Source: Ogataea parapolymorpha DL-1 (Eukaryota > Ascomycota > Pichiomycetes > Pichiales > Pichiaceae). Taken from it: a DNA stretch of 64,000 bases. Positions 41,501 to 49,862 of the stretch are shown one piece after another (position 1 is the first letter of the stretch; the number at the start of each line of letters is the position of its first letter). A program made the translations under genes and the position numbers. The stretch is taken from positions 992,001-1,056,000 of the forward strand of contig NC_027861.1 of NCBI RefSeq assembly GCF_000187245.1, read 5' to 3'. The notes below the pieces were generated by a model. It had not been told where the DNA came from. It made no database searches and saw only the letters and a program-made list of their open reading frames with translations.

Positions 41501-42490
41501 AAACAAACCGTGATGACCAGTGTTTATGGTGTTACCTACGTTGGAGCGCGTGCACAAATTACGAAGAGACTGAAGGACATTGAATTTGATGAAAAGTATA
41601 TCTCCATGTCTTCGAAATACTTGACACAAAAAGTTTTCAAGGCTATCAGAGAGCTGTTTGACAACGCCCATGCAATCCAAGACTGGCTCATAATTGCCGC
41701 AAAGAGAATTAGCAAATCTGTTAGAACAGACATCGACATTCCTCAAGATACTGATTACATGTGCTCTGTTATTTGGACGACACCCATGGGATTGCCTGTT
41801 GTTCAGCCTTATAGAGAGTACAAGGGAAGGCCAGTGCAGACTACGATGCAAACAATCACAATTGTCGATCCTTATCAAGTGAAACGTGTCGATGGTCGTA
41901 AACAGGCTAGTGGGTTCCCTCCAAACTTTATTCACTCCTTAGATGCCACTCATATGGTATTATCCGCCAACAAATGTTCAGAGGCAGGACTTGTATTTGC
42001 TTCAGTTCATGATTCTTATTGGACTCATGCGTCAGATGTCTCAGTCATGAACAAAATTCTTAGAGAGCAATTCATCCATTTGCACACGAACAACCTGATT
42101 GAAAAATTGGATAAAGAACTTAGAATGAGATATGGTAAGAATTTGATGGTCATCGAGGTTAACAGTGCCAGCGATCTGGCAATGGAATATAAAAAATTCC
42201 GCCATGGCTTGCTTTCAGAGCTCAAGAGAAGCCCGACTCTGATTGACGAAGCAATGACGGAGAGAAAGAGACAGTTATTATTGCAGTCCGGTAATAAGGA
42301 TGATATTGAAAGAGCGCAAAAAATGGTCACGCCGGTGACCATCGCTGAAAAATGCAACTATAAAAACGCACTTGGATTTGAGGGTAAGAATGGCACCTCG
42401 ATTTTAGTCCCCTTTGACTTGCCACCTATCCCTTTGAAGGGTGAGTTCGACGTGAATGTGGTCAGAGATAGCCCATATTTCTTTTCTTGA
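38507..42490 (+). CDS. RPO41: Mitochondrial DNA-directed RNA polymerase
   Basis: The 1327-residue protein is a T7-type single-subunit polymerase. The N-terminal third is the mitochondrial extension with a basic presequence ([20 protein letters not shown]) and PPR-like helices. The catalytic part has [16 protein letters not shown] with metal-ligand Asp930, the fingers segment [20 protein letters not shown] with its Lys and Tyr, and motif C [13 protein letters not shown] with Asp1169. It transcribes mtDNA and primes its replication. Its length is close to the 1351 residues of yeast Rpo41. It converges on MOB2. Confidence 0.97.
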   Translation: [1327 protein letters not shown]

Positions 42491-42593
42491 TACATGTACG
42501 CCTTGTATATATATATATGACGAAGGATATATATTAAATTATATTAAATTATAGCCTAGTGTTCGTAGTTTCGATCATGGTATGTGGGATGTC

Positions 42594-43503
42594 CTATAGA
42601 GTATCCTTACTAAATGGTATAATTTTCCCCTGTGTTTCCAAGTTGTCAATTAGCATTCTCAGAGGTTCAAGTTCATGCTTATCGATTAAGTCAAATTCAA
42701 TGACAAACGAAATGAAATGAGCAAAATACGAGTTCCAATGTGCTTCTAGTGACAGATGGACCAACTTGTCAAAGTGATTGTGAAAGATGTGCGCAATAAT
42801 TCTGAACATTTGAATGTATATCCCCTTAATTTCCTTCAAAAAGGAAGGAGGAAATGCCATTCCTGATTTTGTTGGAAATATTGTCTGGTCGTTGATTTTA
42901 TTGTTCATCCATGTCAAGGCATGATCAATATATTGATTCGCAGGAAGAGAGACGGTTTTGCCGTTAGGCATCATCCAGACGTATTCAGTTTTTGAATCTG
43001 CGGTCATAATCGGGTAGCGGTCAGGAGTCACGTATTCGGCTATCACTCCATAAAATTTGTTCAGATGATTAAATAGTTCAAAAGTGTTTAGGGCTAACCA
43101 CTCATGATAATCCACATATTTCGGTAGTTGAACGATGGTTTTGTATGAGCCTTTAACAAGCGCAATTTTTACAAATGGCTCACAAATGAAAAGCGGCTTT
43201 GGTGCCTGTTTGCTTGGTTGCTGGCGAGTCTGGTTGGTGGATTTAAGCGATCTGACAGATTGCTTGGATGGTGAATGCGTCCTTCTTAGGGAAAGCGAGG
43301 ATCCATTGTTATTTGAATATATTGACGCCTGCGTGTTTTGGTTGTAATTTAGCGATGTGGATGAGTCGTTGTTCAAGTAAAGTTCGTTATAATTGTTACC
43401 CAGCTTATTTTGGTTTTTCTTCTTCGAACTCCTCGTAAAACCCCTTATTGTTAGAAGATCTTCACGACTCCTCTACTTACTTAATGGTGCTGAAGAACGA
43501 CAT
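42594..43503 (-). CDS. MOB2: Mob2, activator of the Cbk1 NDR kinase (one intron)
   Basis: Exon 1 (43503-43481) encodes MSFFSTI plus two bases. A 37-nt intron spans 43480-43444 (GTAAGT, TCTAAC, TAAG). Exon 2 (43443-42594) continues KGFTRSSKKKNQ. The 290-residue product mirrors the Saccharomyces Mob2 N-terminus and size, and that gene also carries an intron near its start. The Mob domain has LVKGSYKTIVQLPKYVD, IAEYVTPDRYP, SLPANQYIDHALTWMNNKI and HNHFDKLVHLSLEAHWNSYF. Mob2 binds and activates Cbk1 in the RAM network for polarised growth and daughter-specific Ace2 activity. Unspliced, the frame has no ATG before the Mob domain. It is divergent from APC1 with 119 bp between starts. Confidence 0.95.
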
Positions 43504-43559
43504 ATTTGTTTGGAACTAGATTGTTTTTGATCAGTGTGGACATGTTTTTGATTCGACTC

Positions 43560-43566
43560 CGGGTAA
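43560..43566 (+). promoter_or_regulatory. Reb1-type site CGGGTAA in the MOB2/APC1 divergent promoter
   Basis: CGGGTAA is followed by T-rich DNA, roughly midway between the MOB2 start (43503) and the APC1 start (43623). Reb1-like general regulatory factors often sit in divergent promoters next to T tracts and clear nucleosomes. The same motif is in the NOP8/CTR9 divergent promoter. Confidence 0.45.
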
Positions 43567-43622
43567 TTTTTCAAACGCGCATCTACTGCGAATAGATCAA
43601 AAGGTTTAATTAACAATAACAA

Positions 43623-46600
43623 ATGGTCAACCTAGCGAAGTCGGACTTAGATCTTGACTCTAGGCGGGTCCCTGCGTTCAATCTTTATACAGATTTTAGT
43701 GATGCCTGTTTGGTGCGCGAATTCAACAATTACAGCGTTTACTTGACAGGCGACAATGAAAGTCTTCTCTCTGGCGAGAGGGCTATTCTTTGGCTGAAAG
43801 GAGGGATCGTGACAAGGAATCTGAAATTCGACTCCCAGGTGATTAATTGCTTTTTTACCAGACTAAATGGAGACCGTGCTAACAATCGATCTGAAAGAGT
43901 TTTGGTTGTAGTTTTGAAAGAGCAAATATGTGTTTATGAAAGAGGAGGACGTTCCCAAATTGTGAGTTTCCCATTCCATATTCGTAAAGCATTTGGCTTT
44001 GAGAACGGGTTAATCATCAGCAAAGAATTTGAAAGTCCCGTATTGGTTTCAGGTGACCCAAATCAAGCTTCCTCGTCCCCTCTCCTGTATGCAAGTGGCA
44101 TTCCCCCAATATCAGCTGCATCCAGTACAGCTGGATCAAACGAGAGCAATTTCCTGACCCTACTTGACACCTTGGGTGAGCTGGGGTCTATCGTATCGTC
44201 GTCTACCACGTCTTTTTCCTTGAAAGAAGAAATCATTTCATTTCCCTCAACTTCAGTTCATTCCATAGCTACAACATACAATCCTGTTGAGAAGGCAATC
44301 ACAGTCTATAACACAAGGTTTTTGCACAGAAATAGAAGCTCAAAAATGAACTCGTTATCATATCAGAGTCTTAACAGGAGATCAAGCAAGAAAATTTATG
44401 TCAGCAAAAGCCAAACCAACCCCTCAACTATTAACGCTTCTGGGTCCGCTACCGGTGGTAGTTCTGGGCCGAACACGGCATCGAATGGCCCCAGAATCCT
44501 CGACGATCAGACTCTTGACACTAAACAAACACGATCGACCTCTGACGCAATGTCCTACGATAGAATGGCATCCGGGAGCGAGTTCAATAACGACTCAAGC
44601 AGCTTTTTCATGTCAGCAAATCATCAGCAAATAGAAACGGCCCGCTTGCGAAAGGATATAATATTTACGAAGCTGACCTCAATAGAGTTCACGGATGAAA
44701 CTGAATATTTGAAGATATTCAACATTTCGTACACTGACAAAGAAGCCCTTGTGGTGTGCAACCAGAAATCACACACAATCGAATTCTTTATTTTCAGCAA
44801 TCCGGGGACCCCAGTCAGCTTGCCCTCGCTAAAGTCAACATATTCCGTGAAAGGATTGGATGCTGTATCTTTATCTACGGTCTCCAAACATTCGGGATAC
44901 ATTATATTGCTATACGATCTATCGCACGTTATCCTAGTTAACCCGTTCCTGGGACTTTTGTCATCAACAATCGATCTTTCTTCGCATCTACCGCCTATTA
45001 GGCTTCTCGACGACTGTTTCGGTCCTAGCCTTTCTGTACGTTGCGTGAATGACAAACACTATACGATCCAATTGGTTTTACAACCACAAGACAAGCTTGT
45101 TGAGACTTTCATTGAACTACTCAAATACCTTGCTAATTCTTACACCTATGAATACTTTTGGCTTCAATGGTGCGCCAATTGCTCACTGGATATACCCCAA
45201 AACAATGACTGGAAAACATTCATCGTGACTTTACTTTCACTTGCACTGCCAGATGACTTTGAGCTTGGCAGCGAGCTTAATGATAAGAACCTGGTGTGCT
45301 CCCTACTACCTTACGCACAGTTGGCAAAACGGAACATCGAAAATATGTCCACAGCATCCCATTCTAGAGGAGCATACATGCTTACAGATTTATTGCCGTC
45401 AATATTCTTATCCCTTCATCTCATTAGAGAGGAGCTCAAGCTCAATATACTGGCAACAGAGAAAATTGAACAGCTTTCAGTTCTGCTGGCTCAGCTCTGT
45501 AGCTGGATGGGGTGGACCGACAACTGGTTCAAATACTACATGCAGGACTCTAGAACCATTGATCGCACCACCAAGTTTTTGACGGCTCAGCCATTAGTGT
45601 CACCACCGAACCTTTTTCAATCGCTGGCTAGCTTGTTTTCGAGCTCTATTGTCCCGTATGTGACTTTCTCTCAGATTGCCGAAGAAGATGAGACAATTGA
45701 CGAGTTAGTAACTCCACGCACATTTTACATTTTGCGATTATTTGAGGCACTCATCTCGCCGGAGTTTCAACCCGCGGATGTTGTCAATATGATGGTGGAC
45801 TATAATATTGATGCTGCTATGCTAGAGTCATTCCCACCGGGTGTTTATCTGCCATTGAAAAATGCTATAATTAACTGCAGCGAGTCCGCTTTCCATTGGA
45901 ACACTGGTGTCGATGAGCTTGAGTTGATAGGACGGAAGGACCTTCTGGCATTTACTCAAAATCTAGCCAAAGAAACCTCAAGTACAAGACATGACTACAC
46001 AAACGTTCCACAAAAAGATATGATGCAGATACTCAAGTTTGTCAATGATCATGAATCAATAAGTGCCTGGGATGGTCAAGCAGAGGCTGATAGATTCCAG
46101 GTCACTAAATTGATATATCATGAGGATCGCAGATTTTACGAACTGACAAAGCTTCTGCAAACATCTCGTGTACAAACTGCGACGCTGAGACCTGACGACA
46201 AAATGGATGAACATGAAAAGCTTGTCAGGCAGCGTGCTCTAGGAGCAAAGGTGGCTTTGCGAACATTGACCATGCCTCTGGGCAGGGGTGCTGTCTTCAT
46301 TTCAAGTAGGAAACCCTTGATGACGGAAAGGTTCCCTATACCTAAGATGAATTTTAATGCTTTGATTTTACCGGACATGATCAACGTCAGCTTAGAGAAA
46401 GACTCAATTGACCAAGAAATGTACAATTGGGGATTCTTCCACAATGGTGCATCCTCAGGACTGACAATTTCTAGGGAATCTACGCAAATTAATGGAAGTT
46501 GGATTGTATTCAATCGTCCACCAACTTTGAATGCACAACATGCAGGATTCCTTCTCGGACTTGGCCTCAATGGCCATTTGAAGAAATTAGAGGAATGGCA

Positions 46601-48530
46601 CATCTATAATTACCTGGGCCCAAAACACAACTTTACAAGCGTCGGCTTACTTCTTGGAATGGCTGCTAGTCTTAAGGGAACAATGGATATCAAATTAACA
46701 AAAGTACTATCGGTGCACGTTGTTGCATTATTGCCTCAAGGATCAACAAATTTAAATGTCCAGTTACCAGTTCAAACAGCAGGCTTGATTGGAATAGGTT
46801 TGCTTTATTTGGAGACACAACACAGAAGGATGACCGAAGTCCTGCTCTCTCAGATCAATGCAACCCTTACTTATAATGAAAGAGAACTTGTCAGCGAAGG
46901 ATATCGGCTTGCGGCCGGTATAGCACTAGGCTATGTCAATTTAGGACAAGGCGAAAGTCTCAAAGCTTCTAATGATACTCATGTCATTGACAAATTGTTT
47001 ACAATGGCTGTCTCAGTGAGGGATATACAGACCATCGAAGAATATGATAAATCATGTGGGGGTGCCATTTTGGCACTTACCTTCATGTTCCTGAAAACCG
47101 GTAATTGTGAAGTTGCCTCAAAGCTTGCTATACCGCAAACAATGCAATTGCTGGATTACATTAGACCAGATTTCCTGATGCTAAGGTGTCTTGGGGCAAA
47201 TTTGATTATGTGGGATCAAATTCGAGATCACAGAGAATGGGTCGAGGCGCAAATTCCTCTTTGTGTGTCTGAAACATACAATGTTGAAACGATACGCGAT
47301 CTTGATAGCGATTTCCTTCCTTATCTAAACATTTTAGGGGGAATATTGCTTTCAATCTCGTTGAAGCACGCATCATCTGGAAATACTGAGGCCAAAGATA
47401 CGCTTCTCTACTACTTTGACAGACTAATGAGTATATGTGCTTTAGAGCCTAGGAATTATGATGAACGTGTGGCATTGATTGGTGCCCGAAATATCATGGA
47501 TGTTGTGATTCTCGGGCTTTCTATTATATGTGCTGGAAGTGGAGACTTGGACATTTTCAGACGTTTGAGGTTTTTGCAAGGCGTGGTTGACGAGTCAATG
47601 AATTATGGGAATTACATGGCAATCAATTGTGCGCTTGGTTTTCTGTTCTTAGGCGGCGGTCAGAAAGCTTTCCGGAAGAATGATTTTGGAATTGCTGCTC
47701 TTGTAACCGCTATCTACCCTGTTTATGGAACTAACAATTACAACAATGGCAGTGAATGTTCAGAAATCCATCTGCAAGCATTGAGACACTTTTGGGCCCT
47801 GGCAGTGGAAAACAGGTGCCTTAACGTGCGAGATGTGAATACAAAACAGCCCATCAAAGTCGATGTGCAGATAGAAACAAACCTTGGATCGCTGATCAAT
47901 CTCCAGACACCTTGTCTGATTCCAGAGCTCGATAGCATTGCGAGAATTTCTGTCGTCAATTCGGAAAAGATTTATTTTCCGGTGACACTCGATTTCAGGG
48001 AGCCAGGCACATTGGATTTATTCAAGCAGGCTCACTTGAATATATTTGTGTATCGCAAAAGGGACTACCAAAATTTGAGGCTTTCCTTTGACGATATAGT
48101 CAAGCAGATTGAGACAGATCAACAGATAAGCGATGATGTTGATTGCATGAAAGAGCTGGAGAATCTTAACATATTCAAGAACTTGACTCGTTTCGAGAAA
48201 GCAACAATGGTCGACAACAAAAATAAAGATCACACAAAGAACTCTACGGTTCTGGACTTTAAGCTTGAGGTCGAAAGACTGGTAAGACGTCCGCAAAACA
48301 TGGAAGATTTGTGGAACCTTAAACTGCTTTTTAATTTCGTTGAAAAGCTACAAGGAGCCGAAGTTTACGAAGGTTTCAAGGAACCGAGTGAAATGTCAAT
48401 CTCTGAGAAGTCAGATAACTTTACAGAGAGAACGCAAACCGAGCTGAGCTTCTTAAATATGAAGTTCATTGAAAAATTGAAAAACGATTTATGGTCGTGC
48501 ATACAAAATTCAAGCAGCTGGTCTGGCTGA
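43623..48530 (+). CDS. APC1: Anaphase-promoting complex subunit 1
   Basis: The 1635-residue protein has a variable N-terminal half and a conserved C-terminal PC-repeat half. Blocks include AGFLLGLGLNGHLKKLEEWH, YNYLGPKHNFTSVGLLLGMA, the segment KGTMDIKLTKVLSVHVVALL and QTAGLIGIGLLYLETQHRRM, typical of Apc1/Tsg24. Apc1 is the scaffold of the APC/C ubiquitin ligase platform. The length is near the yeast protein (1748). The long Ser-rich section around residues 150-330 is a probable phosphorylated loop, known in other species to control Cdc20 binding. The gene pairs with MOB2 in a short divergent promoter. Confidence 0.95.
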   Translation: MVNLAKSDLDLDSRRVPAFNLYTDFSDACLVREFNNYSVYLTGDNESLLSGERAILWLKGGIVTRNLKFDSQVINCFFTRLNGDRANNRSERVLVVVLKEQICVYERGGRSQIVSFPFHIRKAFGFENGLIISKEFESPVLVSGDPNQASSSPLLYASGIPPISAASSTAGSNESNFLTLLDTLGELGSIVSSSTTSFSLKEEIISFPSTSVHSIATTYNPVEKAITVYNTRFLHRNRSSKMNSLSYQSLNRRSSKKIYVSKSQTNPSTINASGSATGGSSGPNTASNGPRILDDQTLDTKQTRSTSDAMSYDRMASGSEFNNDSSSFFMSANHQQIETARLRKDIIFTKLTSIEFTDETEYLKIFNISYTDKEALVVCNQKSHTIEFFIFSNPGTPVSLPSLKSTYSVKGLDAVSLSTVSKHSGYIILLYDLSHVILVNPFLGLLSSTIDLSSHLPPIRLLDDCFGPSLSVRCVNDKHYTIQLVLQPQDKLVETFIELLKYLANSYTYEYFWLQWCANCSLDIPQNNDWKTFIVTLLSLALPDDFELGSELNDKNLVCSLLPYAQLAKRNIENMSTASHSRGAYMLTDLLPSIFLSLHLIREELKLNILATEKIEQLSVLLAQLCSWMGWTDNWFKYYMQDSRTIDRTTKFLTAQPLVSPPNLFQSLASLFSSSIVPYVTFSQIAEEDETIDELVTPRTFYILRLFEALISPEFQPADVVNMMVDYNIDAAMLESFPPGVYLPLKNAIINCSESAFHWNTGVDELELIGRKDLLAFTQNLAKETSSTRHDYTNVPQKDMMQILKFVNDHESISAWDGQAEADRFQVTKLIYHEDRRFYELTKLLQTSRVQTATLRPDDKMDEHEKLVRQRALGAKVALRTLTMPLGRGAVFISSRKPLMTERFPIPKMNFNALILPDMINVSLEKDSIDQEMYNWGFFHNGASSGLTISRESTQINGSWIVFNRPPTLNAQHAGFLLGLGLNGHLKKLEEWHIYNYLGPKHNFTSVGLLLGMAASLKGTMDIKLTKVLSVHVVALLPQGSTNLNVQLPVQTAGLIGIGLLYLETQHRRMTEVLLSQINATLTYNERELVSEGYRLAAGIALGYVNLGQGESLKASNDTHVIDKLFTMAVSVRDIQTIEEYDKSCGGAILALTFMFLKTGNCEVASKLAIPQTMQLLDYIRPDFLMLRCLGANLIMWDQIRDHREWVEAQIPLCVSETYNVETIRDLDSDFLPYLNILGGILLSISLKHASSGNTEAKDTLLYYFDRLMSICALEPRNYDERVALIGARNIMDVVILGLSIICAGSGDLDIFRRLRFLQGVVDESMNYGNYMAINCALGFLFLGGGQKAFRKNDFGIAALVTAIYPVYGTNNYNNGSECSEIHLQALRHFWALAVENRCLNVRDVNTKQPIKVDVQIETNLGSLINLQTPCLIPELDSIARISVVNSEKIYFPVTLDFREPGTLDLFKQAHLNIFVYRKRDYQNLRLSFDDIVKQIETDQQISDDVDCMKELENLNIFKNLTRFEKATMVDNKNKDHTKNSTVLDFKLEVERLVRRPQNMEDLWNLKLLFNFVEKLQGAEVYEGFKEPSEMSISEKSDNFTERTQTELSFLNMKFIEKLKNDLWSCIQNSSSWSG

Positions 48531-48803
48531 AAAATATCACCAGCCCACTTTGGCATTGCCATTTTTTTTGTGGGGTAAATATGTGCCCGCATCGTCGCTG
48601 CCCATTTTTGAAGTAACCCGGTGACATTTCACGAGTTTGCTGCTCCGTGGGGAGATTTTATTTTCACGCCGTAAATTTTCGGCCCCTCCCTGAAATTTGC
48701 CGATAAACTCCAATTTTTTACTGCTTTGCTTGCTGCAAGTAGGAGAATCAAAAAGGGATAAATTTGCATTATTCTAGAAATAATATATTATTTTTGGTTG
48801 CTC

Positions 48804-49553
48804 ATGGTTCAGCTTTTCGTCGTTCACCCTGATCTTCAAGTCTCTAACTGCGATGACTGCCCGTCCAAGGAATCTCTGGGAAAGAAGAAGGACGCTTATG
48901 TCAACAGTTACAAACTCTATAACAAACTAATTAGACAGCTCTCTTCCAATCCAGAAGTCACGGAACTACCAAATTGGTGTTTGACTAAAAATGCTGAACA
49001 CAACGTACGGAAGATACTTGAGCACGCTCGCGACGAGGATGTCTCCGTTGATCCGGAGACGATAAATGAGCTCGATGCTATTGACAATATGGACGATCTC
49101 AAATTATCGTCCTTCAAAGTGAGCGATGCCGATTTTTCGAAACAATCATCCTTGAAGGAAAAAACTTTGTCGTTGACACAACGTTTGGACCTTCCAGATA
49201 ATCTAGACAAGGACCTGACGGATCAAAAGACGAATAGCTTCCTGGCTTTCAAGTACCTTCAGATCGTGATGGACCTTTCTCTAATCGAGTACAAATATTT
49301 GCAAGTTTACTCTAAGATCAATACCGCGATCAAAAAGTACTTCTCATCTCCAGAATTGACGCTTGATATGGAAGAAGAGGGATGCAGAATAGTGAGCACT
49401 CAGATGGACTTTTTCAAAAAACTAGAGGTGCTCCTGAAAAAACTCAGCTCTGTAAAAGCAGAGTTTGAGAAAAAGATCCTTCTTCCAAGAAAGGACGTTA
49501 TGCAATTGGTTCAAGGCTACAGTTCCTCTCAGAAGCAAGAGGTTGTGGGGTAG
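48804..49553 (+). CDS. Unrecognised 249-residue protein
   Basis: The first ATG is at 48804, in frame after a TTG at 48798. No family was recognised. The protein is hydrophilic, mixed-charge and mostly helix-like, without a signal peptide or membrane span. A short N-terminal segment has a CDDC pair (residues 17-20). An acidic, Ser-rich stretch lies around 75-130, and the C-terminal half (about 140-240) has heptad-like spacing of Leu and Ile (LSLIEYKYLQVYSKINTAIK, then FFKKLEVLLKKLSSVKAEFE) suggesting a coiled coil. Codon use resembles neighbouring genes. It could be a rapidly evolving subunit of a coiled-coil complex; that is only an impression. Confidence 0.7.
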   Translation: MVQLFVVHPDLQVSNCDDCPSKESLGKKKDAYVNSYKLYNKLIRQLSSNPEVTELPNWCLTKNAEHNVRKILEHARDEDVSVDPETINELDAIDNMDDLKLSSFKVSDADFSKQSSLKEKTLSLTQRLDLPDNLDKDLTDQKTNSFLAFKYLQIVMDLSLIEYKYLQVYSKINTAIKKYFSSPELTLDMEEEGCRIVSTQMDFFKKLEVLLKKLSSVKAEFEKKILLPRKDVMQLVQGYSSSQKQEVVG

Positions 49554-49862
49554 CTAATGGATAGTATATATGGGTATAATTTTTATGCTTGGATTATCTA
49601 AGCGCGATTATTTATGTTTTTAATATCAAACACGGAACACGGTGCGGTGCATATATAAGAAAATATTCATTTTTCCAAGAGAATTTGTGTGAATGGAAGG
49701 AGCAGGAAATTAAATTTCATAATTCTCCTTTGTATCCACATTAAATCAAACTTGAGTACGATTTATCGGACGCAGAACAGCTCTATTCCACATAGACACG
49801 AGCTCTCTTGTTTTTTTGCATCAATTAAACACTCATAGGCATTGTTTTGATTCACTCATTTG
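49554..49862. other. Intergenic region upstream of HSL1
   Basis: These 309 bp are AT-rich and hold the HSL1 promoter and leader. A TATA-like TATATAAG lies near 49652. No RNA gene was recognised. Confidence 0.5.

Noticed and set aside
43432..43480. Alternative 49-nt MOB2 intron using the later acceptor ACGAG.
   Set aside because: It keeps the frame but loses the KGFTR residues that match yeast Mob2, and the 37-nt intron uses the first AG after the branch point, like the other introns here.
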